From Iningainema tapete BLCC-T55 (lineage in GTDB: Bacteria; Cyanobacteriota; Cyanobacteriia; Cyanobacteriales; Nostocaceae): DNA of 64,000 bases. Shown here piece after piece: positions 1 to 8,588 of the stretch. Location of the stretch: the NCBI RefSeq assembly GCF_014698965.1, contig NZ_JACXAE010000099.1, positions 1 to 64,000 on the forward strand, given 5' to 3'. How positions within the stretch are numbered: position 1 is the first letter of the stretch; each line of letters opens with the position of its first letter. A model generated the notes under the pieces. That model had not been told where the DNA came from. It made no database searches and saw only the letters and a program-made list of their open reading frames with translations. Position numbers and translations under genes: made by a program.

Positions 1-1202
1 AATTCAGCCAGGAAGACGATTTGACCTTGATTGTTTAACCCTTGACGCGAAAAACGCACACTCTTCACAGTCGAGCCGAATAAGGTATCACCACTAGCTA
101 TCACTTTATCATTCACCGGGTCAGCACCTGTGAAAATCCCTGATTCTCCCAAAGCTAATGTCGCAGCAAACGCTACTTTACCACTGTTATTAATCACAGG
201 ATTGCCAAATCCTCTAAACTGACCACTAGTGTTGGCGATCGCGTTCAATATCCCGGTAGCACGATGGAACAAACGAATAGTATTCCCAGTTAACAGCGCC
301 ACATCGCCACTATCATTAATATCTAGTGCATTAGCGCCTGTTTCCACCAACGGAGAAACTGAACCACCTCTATTTGTATAGATTGCTTTTGTACCATCTC
401 TGCTGGTGGCAGCAAAAACTACTTCGCTATTGTTATTAATGTCAAATGAGCTAAACTCGCTAAAAAGTACATTAGGTGGGGGTGGGGGGTAAGAACCGGA
501 ATTACCTCTAGCAATAAGCCTATTCCCAAATGAATTTGGTCTGCTGAGCACAATTGTATTCGTATTAAAGGCAAAAGATCTTTCCAAATAAACTACTTCC
601 TCAAGATCGTTAAGTCTTGGTTGACTTACCTCGACAGTTCCACCACCCAGGCTGATAGTGCCGAATGCGCGACGTGTAGTGAAGCCGTTTTGACTTGTTG
701 TAAAAATATCTATCCCCCTATGGAAAGCTGTAAATGCAATAGTACCGTTGTTATTAATTCCTTCTACTGAGTTAAGAAAGTAATTTCTCCCCCCAGGGAA
801 TTCACTGGATGCAAATAATAAAGATGGTAAGTTATCCGAGTTAACAATCTCTGTCAACTGGTTTCCATTACTGGTGTATACTATCTTGTAGCCGGAAATA
901 TATTGGCTTTGTCTTGTTGAAGTTACCAGAAAAGCTACTGTGCCACTATCATTAATGACAGGATTGGAAATACTTTGCCAGGGGAAGCTTTTGGTATCAG
1001 CGATTTTAGTGAAGGAATAAGTAGCTGCTTGTACCTGTGTTGCGGCAAGGGCGCTCAGACACAGGCTCAATGTTACCCCTCCACACCAGTTTTGTAACCA
1101 TTTTTTCCATTTCTCGCCCAGCTTCGCATTCTGGTGAGAATTTTCCACAGCAAAGTTGGTCAGTCGGCGCTGATTCACAGTCTGACGGGTAGATGTATTC
1201 AT
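1..1202 (-). CDS. Exported repeat (putative beta-propeller) protein, copy A; 3' part beyond the window
   Basis: About 400 codons are open from the ATG at 1202 to the left edge, so the C-terminus is missing. A basic N-terminus is followed by a hydrophobic stretch ending VQAA, which looks like a signal peptide with cleavage near residue 59, then YSFTKIADTKS. Units such as INDSGTVAF, INNNGTIAF, LNDLEEVVY, INNNSEVVF, INDSGDVAL and INNSGKVAF follow, and then the conserved block ADPVNDKVIASGDTLFGSTV. It is a near-copy of the N-terminal half of the gene at 3708-6017, so a second repeat domain probably continues off the edge. The fold is inferred; the family resembles proteins annotated DUF7453 (recalled, not searched). 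Function unknown; presumably outside the cytoplasmic membrane. Confidence 0.85.
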   Translation of the reverse strand, partial: MNTSTRQTVNQRRLTNFAVENSHQNAKLGEKWKKWLQNWCGGVTLSLCLSALAATQVQAATYSFTKIADTKSFPWQSISNPVINDSGTVAFLVTSTRQSQYISGYKIVYTSNGNQLTEIVNSDNLPSLLFASSEFPGGRNYFLNSVEGINNNGTIAFTAFHRGIDIFTTSQNGFTTRRAFGTISLGGGTVEVSQPRLNDLEEVVYLERSFAFNTNTIVLSRPNSFGNRLIARGNSGSYPPPPPNVLFSEFSSFDINNNSEVVFAATSRDGTKAIYTNRGGSVSPLVETGANALDINDSGDVALLTGNTIRLFHRATGILNAIANTSGQFRGFGNPVINNSGKVAFAATLALGESGIFTGADPVNDKVIASGDTLFGSTVKSVRFSRQGLNNQGQIVFLAE

Positions 1203-1585
1203 TTGACAATTGTGTTATTTCTGGGTAGTATGAATAAAATGGGTAGTATTTAACTTCGTAGCATGAGTGAAACGTTGCCGCACTTGTGCGGACACACAGT
1301 TAAGATACAGCAATAAATACTCTAATTGAGCGAAGCTTTAAAATTATATACAATAGACATCTCCAAAAATTAATTATGCGTTGTCTACAAACCTTGTAGA
1401 GACGTTGCATGTAACGTCTCTACATTGTTTTTCACTGCTGATGTGGTCTTAACGACATTTCAGCGCTATTGCTAACGGCGCTCACGCCCATGCCAGAATA
1501 GTTGGTAGATATCTTCATTCTGTATCTCAGGTGAGTGCGATCGCTACGTTCTCATGATTGCAGACTTTGCCCCTATAGCAATACC
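1203..1585. repeat. Upstream region of copy A, duplicated at 6018-6400
   Basis: The 380 bases upstream of copy A recur, with few differences, upstream of the gene at 3708-6017. Both contain the small palindrome CCGCACTTGTGCGG (1271-1284 here), a degenerate or intact copy of the TGTAGAGACGTT palindrome, and a final HIP1-bearing stretch. This segment must hold the promoter and leader of copy A. Together with the coding similarity it defines a segmental duplication of at least 1.5 kb. Confidence 0.85.
1395..1424. repeat. 30-bp palindromic repeat (TGTAGAGACGTT family)
   Basis: The arms TGTAGAGACGTT and AACGTCTCTACA flank a short variable centre. Related copies lie at 6210, 7175, 13136, 27427, 35893, 37480, 37662 and 51130. 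This is a dispersed intergenic hairpin repeat of the kind common in filamentous cyanobacteria. Confidence 0.9.
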
Positions 1586-2893
1586 CTAGAAGGGTATTGC
1601 TTCCTGCAAAGGATACTCATTCGGTTCTGGTTGTGATGGTGGAGTTTCTAATGCTGGATCGGCACGGTAGATACCTTCTGTACCATCTGCCAACCGAGCA
1701 AAGAAAGCGATTTGTCCATAGTTATTTAATCCTTGGGACGCAAAACCTACGCTAACTACAGTAGAACCTAACAGAGAATCACCCGTAGCGATCACTTTGT
1801 TAGTAGTGGGATCGGCACCTGTAAAAATGCCTGTTTCACCGTTATTCAAAGTGGCTGTAAACGCTACTTGACGATTATTATTGATAGCAGACACATTACT
1901 ACTGAGAGCAGGAGATAAAAATGACTTGAACAAACCGCTGTTGGTATCAGTAAGGGTGCGCACAGTACCATCTGCTGAGTCTAATAAGTCAATGGAATTG
2001 TTACTTGACAACAAAACATCGCCGCGATCATTGGTGGAAAAAGATACATAATCTGTAGAATTCAAAAGGGTAGTGCGAGAACTACCATCACTGATAAAAA
2101 TACTTTTTGTGTTTTCTCCTCCCTTGCGTGCGGCAAACGTCACTATGCCCTGGTTATTGAAAGCAAAATTTCCCAGTTCGGCAAATTCATTTTGTATTCC
2201 TATGTACGAACCTGCACCAGCAATAGTGACATCAGGTTGATTTATTCTAGAGAGGATGAGATCGGATGTGGTGGGAGCTGATTTTCGCGCAACAACTGAT
2301 TTATAAACTAAATCATCTTGATTATTCAGCGTTAAATCTAGGCGCAAACCAGACAAGCCAACCATGAGATAGTCGTAAGTAGTTCTGGAGCGATTAGTCA
2401 AGGCTCCCCCAAGATTAGTAAAAATGCCGATCTTAAAATCTGGTAAGGAAGCTACTGAGAATGCTACTGTACCATTGTCATTAATATCTACTTCGCGAAG
2501 AATAAAGTATTGTGACGGACGGTTGGAACTATTAAATAAAGATGGTAGGAGACTATTATTGACAACTTCTGTGATTTGCGCCCCATCACTAGTGTACACT
2601 CCGCGCACTTCATCAGTTTCAAAGATACTTCCTAGATTTGACGGTCCACCAACTGGTCTAGCAACAAAAACTACTGTACCACTATCATTAATTGCTGGTG
2701 GTGCACTCACAATGCTGGGAAAGTCACTTTTAGTATCAGCCATTTTTGTGAAGGAAAAGCTATCTGCCATTGCCTTACCTACAGCAACTAGGCTCAGGCA
2801 AATACTTATCGCCACCGACTCAGTTAGTCGGCGCATCCATCGTGATGATTTCTGTTTGTCACAAGTGACTTGATGATTGATTGATGTTTTCAT
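1586..2893 (-). CDS. Exported repeat (putative beta-propeller) protein, copy B, N-domain only
   Basis: 435 aa. An N-terminal arginine-rich stretch and the hydrophobic segment ending GKAMA form a signal peptide (about residues 1-44), followed by SFSFTKMADTKS. Seven units of the NNxGxhxF type are visible, including INDSGTVVF, INDNGTVAF, LNNQDDLVY, FNNQGIVTF, TNDRGDVLL, INNNRQVAF and LNNYGQIAF. The block ADPTTNKVIATGDSLLGSTV lies before the last unit. The protein ends shortly after ADGTEGIYRADP in a proline-rich tail. That tail matches the linker that leads into the second domain in the paralogues at 3708, 10161 and 13179, so this copy has apparently lost its C-terminal domain. Function unknown; probably exported. 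Confidence 0.88.
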   Translation of the reverse strand: MKTSINHQVTCDKQKSSRWMRRLTESVAISICLSLVAVGKAMADSFSFTKMADTKSDFPSIVSAPPAINDSGTVVFVARPVGGPSNLGSIFETDEVRGVYTSDGAQITEVVNNSLLPSLFNSSNRPSQYFILREVDINDNGTVAFSVASLPDFKIGIFTNLGGALTNRSRTTYDYLMVGLSGLRLDLTLNNQDDLVYKSVVARKSAPTTSDLILSRINQPDVTIAGAGSYIGIQNEFAELGNFAFNNQGIVTFAARKGGENTKSIFISDGSSRTTLLNSTDYVSFSTNDRGDVLLSSNNSIDLLDSADGTVRTLTDTNSGLFKSFLSPALSSNVSAINNNRQVAFTATLNNGETGIFTGADPTTNKVIATGDSLLGSTVVSVGFASQGLNNYGQIAFFARLADGTEGIYRADPALETPPSQPEPNEYPLQEAIPF

Positions 2894-2929
2894 GATTTAC
2901 AGTACTTCTCAAGAAAGGTAAAAAAACAT

Positions 2930-3235
2930 TTGCTCTCTCGACTATGGTTGTGTGAATTAAATCAGTGCGAGAGCTGGGGACTTTAACACTTCCCACAAAA
3001 GCCACAATGTCACCTTCAATTACCAGATATTTGAAGCTATCAAAGGTTCTCCTACTATCGGTAATCTTTGTATTGTTATTTAATAACTGTATTACACCAG
3101 CGCGGCTAATGTATATTCCCTGCTGAATATTAACACCAAACTTATCTAAAGTCGCTTTTGAGTCAGCAATTTTAGTGAAGCAATAAGTAGCTGAGAGCGC
3201 CTCTGATACGGCAAGTCTGCTTTAATCTTACCCTT
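2930..3235 (-). pseudogene. Remnant of an array paralogue: signal-peptide end joined to the last C-domain repeat
   Basis: Reading the complement, the end of a signal peptide and the mature N-terminus (SATYCFTKIADSK) run in frame into GIYISRAGVIQLL, then TDSRRTFDSFKYLVIEGDIV and a C-terminal RTDLIHTT. In the intact copy at 3708-6017 these parts are about 600 residues apart, so a large internal deletion has joined them. The signal peptide is frameshifted near 3220 and no good start remains. Not expected to give a functional protein. Confidence 0.7.
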
Positions 3236-3289
3236 TTAACTTGTAAGTACTTTTGGAGGTGTTGGTAACGGGTGCGATCGCTACTGCTT

Positions 3290-3545
3290 TGATGATTGGT
3301 AGATATCTTCATTATTCTTCTTAATATTTACTAAATCTTCAGGCACTGGCTGTAGAGGAGTTTCGTCTGAGTCTGGCTCAGCGCGAAAGATACCTCTAGT
3401 ACCATTTGCTAACTGGGCATAGAAGGCAATTTGACCAAAGTTATTTAACCCTTGAGGTAAAAAGCTTACGCTAGTGACAGTGGAACCAAGTAGGGAATCA
3501 CCAGTAGCAATTACTTTGTCAGTAATAGGATTATTGCCTGTATAC
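3290..3545 (-). pseudogene. C-terminal remnant of an array paralogue N-domain
   Basis: The complement encodes NPITDKVIATGDSLLGSTV, then LPQGLNNFGQIAF and NGTRGIFRAEP, followed by a proline-rich linker ending in frame around 3300. This is the last propeller unit plus linker of the N-domain. Upstream similarity stops abruptly near 3545, where unrelated sequence begins, and there is no start codon or signal peptide. It ends in the linker like copy B, so it is a truncated relic. Confidence 0.7.
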
Positions 3546-3614
3546 AGCGATTCCTGTGACGATCGGTGAATAGAGAACAGTGTCCGTCTGCTGTTAACAG
3601 GCGGATACTAAGGT

Positions 3615-3667
3615 TGTTAATGATTAATTGTTCATAGCAATTAACCATTAACCATTAACTATTAACC
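3615..3667. repeat. Short heptamer-like tandem repeats (CCATTAA/TTAACTA type)
   Basis: Several copies of ATTAACCATTAA-like heptamers occur in tandem and in inverted orientation between the relic and the gene at 3708. A similar cluster is at 40396-40457. Short tandem heptamers of this kind are typical of heterocyst-forming cyanobacteria. Confidence 0.7.
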
Positions 3668-3707
3668 ACCCTCTTGAAGCGCGTGATTGTCCAGACTTGA
3701 TGTTAAA

Positions 3708-6017
3708 CTATGGCTGTGTGATTAAATCAGCGCGGTAGATACCTCTAGAACCATCAGTAAATCTTGCGGTGAAAGTCGCAGAACCAGAGTTATTGAGGGC
3801 ATCTCGACCTAAACTTAAATAAGATAATTTTTTTCCGTCTAATCGATGATTAAAATCAACTACCTTTAGTAAGGTATTACCTTTGTAAATATATATACCT
3901 ATAGGTATATTATCAACATTTCCCGCAAAAGCGACAATGTCACCCTTAATTACCGGATTGCTGAAGCTATCGAAGGTTCTCCGACCACCGGGAACCTTTG
4001 TATTGTTATCTACTAATAACTTTAGTACACCATCGCGGCGAATGTAGATTCCCTGTTGACTATTAGCACCAGACCCACCAAACACAATATTATCACCGTC
4101 TATTCCCGGATTGCTAAATCCAGTGAAGTTTCCCACACCACCAGGAATATTAGTATTGGTATCTGCTACTACCTCTAGTGAGCCATCACGGCTTTGATAA
4201 ACACCAAATTGTCCTTGTCCCCCTGTAGAAAAAACTACACGGTCCCCCGACAGTGCCACGTCACCAAAAGACGAGAAGTTACCTGTACCACCAGGAATCG
4301 GAGTGTTGCGATCGGCAATCAGTTCCAAAGTCCTATCATGACTAAGATAAATACCTTGTTGATTGAAATCTCTAAACGCTACATTACCTCGATCTAAAGC
4401 ATAAATTCCCAAACTAGAGAACTTTCTACCACCGCCACCGGGAATAGGAGTATTGTTATCAACGACTACGGACAATGTCTCTCCACGTTGGATGTAAATT
4501 CCTTCAGTAAATGCCGACGAGTTGGAGCCAGAAGCGCCAAACACTACATTACCACTCTCAATCACTGGAGCAAAAAAACGAGAAAAAGTTAAATTACTAC
4601 CAGGAATGGCGGTATTTTTATCAGCAATCATACTTAGTACACCGTCACTAATTTTGTAAATACCTTGACTTATATTGAAGACTATAGTGTTGCCATCAAT
4701 TGCTGGATTAGTCAATAAGAAGTCCACGTCATCAACAACTTTGCTGATTGTAAAGGCTTCTTCTGGTAGAGGGATTTGAGGCTCTTGTTCAGAAGTGACG
4801 TCGGATACAGGTTCGGCAAGGAACACCCCTTGTGTGCCATCTGTCAATTCAGCCTGGAAGACGATCTGATCTTTATTGTTTAACCCTTGACGAGAAAAAC
4901 GCACACTCTTCACAGTCGAGCCGAATAAGGTATCACCAGAGGCAATCACTTTATCCTTCACCGGGTCAGCACCTGTGTAAATGCCTGTTTCTCCCAAAGC
5001 TAATGTCGCGCTAAACGCTAGTTTAGCATTGTTGTTAAAAGCAGGTACGCCCAATCCTCTATACTGACCACTGGCCTTAAAGATCACGTTCCATATCCCA
5101 GTAGCACGATGGAACAGACTAATAGTATACCCAGTACTAAGCGCCACATCGCCACTATCATTGATATATAGTGCATCCGATTGACCAGCGCTTGTTTCCA
5201 CCAAACGAGAAACTGAACCACCGCTACTTGTATAGATTGCTCTTGTACCATCCTGACGACTAGTCGCGGCAAAAACTACTTCGCTATTGTTGTTAATGTC
5301 AAATGGCCCAAGATCCCCGATAAAACGTGTATTATTTGGGGGGGATGAAGATAATAAAGCTGCTGAAGCAATATACACACTGTGTATAGAGTTAGATGGA
5401 TTTGGGCGTGTGAGGATAATGTTATTTATATTACCTACAGCAGCCCAGTACAAATAAACTACTTCCTCAAGATCGTTAAGTCTTGGTTGACTTACTACCT
5501 GAGATCCACCACCACCGAATGAGCTGGATGCGATACGTGTAATGAAGCCGTTTTGACTTATTGTCAAAATACCTGGGAAAGCGCCTGCTCTCAATACAAT
5601 AGTACCGTTGTTATTGATTCCTTCTACTGAGTAAATAGAGGATGATATGGTACCGGAGTTACCAATCTCTGTCAACTGGTTTCCATTACTGGTGTATAGT
5701 ATGTTGTATCTGGAAATATTCTGAGTTTCTCTTAAATTTACCAGAAAAGCTACTGTGCCACTATCATTCATTACCGGAGTGGAAATACTTTGCCAAGGGT
5801 AGCTTTTGGTATCAGCGATTTTAGTGAAGGAATAGGTAGCAGCTTGTACCTGTGTTGCGGCAAGGGCGCTCAGACACAGGCTCAGTGTTACCCCTCCACT
5901 CCAGTTTTGTAACCATTTTTTCCATTTCTCGCCCAGCTTCCCATTCTGGTGAGAATTTTCCACAGCAAAGTTGGTCAGTCGGCGCTGATTCACAGTCTGA
6001 CGGGTAGATGTATTCAT
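3708..6017 (-). CDS. Exported two-domain repeat (putative double beta-propeller) protein, copy C
   Basis: 769 aa. The signal peptide (about residues 1-59, ending VQAA) is nearly identical to that of copy A. Residues ~60-410 hold seven NNxGxhxF units and the ADPVKDKVIASGDTLFGSTV block. A linker rich in P and E (about 410-425) leads to a second domain of seven units with the pattern NxVVFxGxG...GIYxxRDGxLxVVADxNTxIPGGxGNFxxF. The last unit ends SRGIYRADLITQP. The regular GIY/IPGG spacing and seven units suggest a second propeller or similar beta-repeat fold (inference). It starts at the ATG that aligns with copy A. No catalytic motif is seen; a role as a secreted binding protein is possible but unproven. 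Confidence 0.88.
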   Translation of the reverse strand: MNTSTRQTVNQRRLTNFAVENSHQNGKLGEKWKKWLQNWSGGVTLSLCLSALAATQVQAATYSFTKIADTKSYPWQSISTPVMNDSGTVAFLVNLRETQNISRYNILYTSNGNQLTEIGNSGTISSSIYSVEGINNNGTIVLRAGAFPGILTISQNGFITRIASSSFGGGGSQVVSQPRLNDLEEVVYLYWAAVGNINNIILTRPNPSNSIHSVYIASAALLSSSPPNNTRFIGDLGPFDINNNSEVVFAATSRQDGTRAIYTSSGGSVSRLVETSAGQSDALYINDSGDVALSTGYTISLFHRATGIWNVIFKASGQYRGLGVPAFNNNAKLAFSATLALGETGIYTGADPVKDKVIASGDTLFGSTVKSVRFSRQGLNNKDQIVFQAELTDGTQGVFLAEPVSDVTSEQEPQIPLPEEAFTISKVVDDVDFLLTNPAIDGNTIVFNISQGIYKISDGVLSMIADKNTAIPGSNLTFSRFFAPVIESGNVVFGASGSNSSAFTEGIYIQRGETLSVVVDNNTPIPGGGGRKFSSLGIYALDRGNVAFRDFNQQGIYLSHDRTLELIADRNTPIPGGTGNFSSFGDVALSGDRVVFSTGGQGQFGVYQSRDGSLEVVADTNTNIPGGVGNFTGFSNPGIDGDNIVFGGSGANSQQGIYIRRDGVLKLLVDNNTKVPGGRRTFDSFSNPVIKGDIVAFAGNVDNIPIGIYIYKGNTLLKVVDFNHRLDGKKLSYLSLGRDALNNSGSATFTARFTDGSRGIYRADLITQP

Positions 6018-6400
6018 TTGACAATTGTATTATTTCTGGGTAGTATGAATAAAATGGGCAATATTTGGCTTCGTAGCATGAGTGAAACGTTGCCGCACTT
6101 GTGCGGACACACAGTTAAGATACAGCAATAAATACTCTAATTGAGCGAAGCTTTAAAATTATATACAATAGACATCTCCAAAAATTAATTATGCGTTGTC
6201 TACAAGGGTTGTAGAGACCGTACATTACTGTCTCTACATTGTTTTTCATTGCTGATGTGGTCTTAAAGACATTTCAGCGCTATTGCTAATGGCGCTCACG
6301 CCCATGCGAGAATAGTAGGTAGATATCTTCATTCTGCATCTCAGGTGGGTGCGATCGCTACGTTCTCATGATTGCAGACTTTGCTCATATAGCAATGCTA
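6018..6400. repeat. Upstream region of copy C, duplicate of 1203-1585
   Basis: The stretch is nearly the same as that upstream of copy A, including the CCGCACTTGTGCGG palindrome at 6088-6101 and a degenerate TGTAGAGAC palindrome. It serves as the leader and promoter region of copy C and marks the end of the duplicated block. Divergence starts near 6386, where the bases upstream of each copy differ. Confidence 0.85.
6210..6238. repeat. Degenerate copy of the TGTAGAGACGTT palindrome
   Basis: It occupies the same place in the duplicated leader as the intact palindrome at 1395-1424, but its centre has changed (GACCGTACATTACTGTC). The stem is only partly maintained. Confidence 0.75.
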
Positions 6401-6451
6401 TAGTAAGCTGAGGATCTTGCCAGTCCCTTTTATTTTTTGACTTCGGGATAC

Positions 6452-7007
6452 CTAAGGCGCGTGCCGCTGTTGACGACGTAAACCACCAAGTCCTAGCACA
6501 GCAAAAGTTGCTAATCCAAAATAGGATTAGAGGCGGATGTCACAACAGTGGTAGTAGAGCCGTCGCGAATAGTAAAAACGGATCAACTACCCCAAACCCA
6601 AAATTACGTGATGCTAAGAAAGCTACAGTGCCATTATTATTGATGTCCACTCCATGAAATAAGTAATTAGGGGAGACACTGGGAGATACAAAACCAAATA
6701 GAGGCTGAAGTTGACTTATGTTGAGCAATTCTGTAATTACATCACCACTACTGGTATAAATTCCCTGATCTCCTATTTTTGGAGTAGCAATGAAGGCAAC
6801 TGTGCCACTATCATTAAATGCCGCTCCACCAAAGTTGGTAAAATCGCCGCTATCGGCAATTTTAGTGAAAGAAAAGCTAGCGGCAACAGCTTCACTAGCA
6901 GCTAGTAAACTCAAACAAAGACTTGCTGCTACTCCAGTACAAACCTGAAGTAGTGATCGCTTGAATTTGTCTGTGTCAATAGGAAGATGATTGGTAAATT
7001 TCTTCAT
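6452..7007 (-). pseudogene. Frameshifted and shortened array paralogue D with a PEP-CTERM-like tail
   Basis: From the ATG at 7007 an open frame gives a signal peptide (ending SEAVAA), SFSFTKIADS, and two repeat units, FNDSGTVAF and INNNGTVAF, then stops at 6540 after 155 residues. In another frame the sequence continues TIRDGSTTTVVTSASNPIL. After one more frame change it reads GLATFAVLGLGGLRRQQRHA to a stop at 6452. That last piece is a hydrophobic helix followed by arginines, as in PEP-CTERM sorting tails. Five of the seven units are missing, so this is a decayed gene. The first 155 residues might still be translated. Confidence 0.75.
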
Positions 7008-7174
7008 TAAATTCAGTATTTTTAATGTTACTTGCCTGGGTTAATTTAGTTACGTTTGTGCCACAGTTTCGCTCAAGCTCTTTAATCAACATAGATCGAT
7101 AATTGTGATCGCTTCTTTTGTGACGCAACCTATTAGAACTCGACCGAATTTCAATGTGCGTTATCCTTAATCCT

Positions 7175-7204
7175 TGTAGAGACGTTCCATGAAACGTCTC
7201 TACA
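7175..7204. repeat. 30-bp palindromic repeat overlapping the stop of copy E
   Basis: An intact TGTAGAGACGTT/AACGTCTCTACA palindrome. Its outer ATGTAG supplies the stop codon of the gene ending at 7200. Confidence 0.9.
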
Positions 7205-8549
7205 TTATTTTCACCAGATGCCTATTGAAGAACAAGGCAACTAAAACTAACCCCAAAACCGAAGTACCTTCAGGAACTGACTTCGGTGATTCGCTGATTA
7301 AATCAGCGCGGAAAATTCCTTGAGTGCCATCAGAAAACTGTGCAAGGAAGGCAATTTGACTATTGTTATTAAATCCTTGAGGGATAAAATTCAAATTTGT
7401 CACTGTGGAGCCGAATAAGGTATCGCCAGTGGCAATTACTTTGTCGGTGATGGAATCAGTGCCTGTAAAAATGCCTGTTCCGCCTATATCTAAGGAGGCG
7501 ACAAACGCTATGTTACCGTTATTATTGATTGCTGGACTGCCGAGCCTGCTGAAAATACCACTGGTGTCAGCAATTGTGGTTAGTACATTGTTAGAACGGT
7601 TGAATAAACCGATGGTATTACCATTAGAGAGTACAACATCGCCATTGTCGTTAATATCTAATGCAAATGCAGAGGCGTTTGTCTCAACTAAGGTATTGAA
7701 TGAATCACCAGAATATGTAAAAATTGCCGATGTACCAGGAGATAGGAAAGGAGAGTTTTCTCGGCGTCTTGTGGCATCAAAAATCACTTCACCAAAGTTA
7801 TTGATGTCAAAACTGTTAATTCTATACAAAGATATCTGTGCTGCTGGAGGATTACCACTTGGAACTCCAGACAATGCTCTAGCGATATTAACATTAGTTT
7901 GATTTGGTCTACTCAAGGTGAGACGAGAACCCGATACTCCTGGAAAACTATTGGTTTCGGTAAAATAAACTAGTTCATCTTGATTGTTGAGAGCAAAATT
8001 CAAGATGCTGTCTCCCCCGAAACGAGATGTACCAGATTCGCTCCCACGAGTTATAACAGAACCACCTTGGCTAACAAAAACACTTGACGTAATTCCTATT
8101 ACAGAATTAAGTCTCCCAATAAATGCTACGGTATCGTTGTTATTAATAGCTACATTTGAAATCAAAAAGGTGCCGAAAAAACTTCTAGGGAGTGTATTCA
8201 AAAAAGGGGGCAAAGAGTTAATCTCCGTAATCTGAACGCCGCTGCTGGTATACACTCCCTGCTTTGTTCCACTCAAAGCAATAAAGGCGACTGTGCCACT
8301 ATCGTTAATTGCCACGCCATTAAGAATGCTAGTGAACTCACTTCTAGTATCGGCAATTCTGGTGAAGGAAAAGTTAGCGGCAATCGCTTCGCTTACTGCT
8401 AGTAAACTTAGACATAAACCTGCTGCGACTCCAGTACAAATCTGAAGTAGCGATCGCTTTAATTTGTGTGTTCCCATTGTTGCATCTAGGCTCATATATT
8501 TTGATTTTGAACTGGTAAGTATGGAAAGATGATTGGTAAATGTCTTCAT
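7200..8549 (-). CDS. Exported putative beta-propeller protein with PEP-CTERM-like tail, copy E
   Basis: 449 aa. The N-terminus is long and polar, and the hydrophobic signal segment ends SEAIAA (about residue 58). Seven units follow: INDSGTVAF, INNNDTVAF, LNNQDELVY, INNFGEVIF, INDNGDVVL, INNNGNIAF and FNNNSQIAF. The block ITDKVIATGDTLFGSTV sits before the seventh unit. The end reads SVPEGTSVLGLVLVALFFNRHLV, which has the VPE-hydrophobic-basic layout of a PEP-CTERM signal for the exosortase/archaeosortase system, here with PEG in place of PEP. The stop falls inside the palindrome at 7175-7204, so the original tail may have been longer. An internal ATG at residue 20 or 25 could be the true start. 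Confidence 0.87.
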   Translation of the reverse strand: MKTFTNHLSILTSSKSKYMSLDATMGTHKLKRSLLQICTGVAAGLCLSLLAVSEAIAANFSFTRIADTRSEFTSILNGVAINDSGTVAFIALSGTKQGVYTSSGVQITEINSLPPFLNTLPRSFFGTFLISNVAINNNDTVAFIGRLNSVIGITSSVFVSQGGSVITRGSESGTSRFGGDSILNFALNNQDELVYFTETNSFPGVSGSRLTLSRPNQTNVNIARALSGVPSGNPPAAQISLYRINSFDINNFGEVIFDATRRRENSPFLSPGTSAIFTYSGDSFNTLVETNASAFALDINDNGDVVLSNGNTIGLFNRSNNVLTTIADTSGIFSRLGSPAINNNGNIAFVASLDIGGTGIFTGTDSITDKVIATGDTLFGSTVTNLNFIPQGFNNNSQIAFLAQFSDGTQGIFRADLISESPKSVPEGTSVLGLVLVALFFNRHLVKIM

Positions 8550-8588
8550 GAGATTCAGTATTTTTAATGATAATCGCCAGAGAAAAAG

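Noticed and set aside
7405-7902. Long plus-strand open frames opposite the propeller genes (also at 2424, 8800, 9517 and 11677)
   Set aside because: They mirror the minus-strand repeats, have biased P/S/L composition, and lack ribosome-binding sites; they are antisense shadows.
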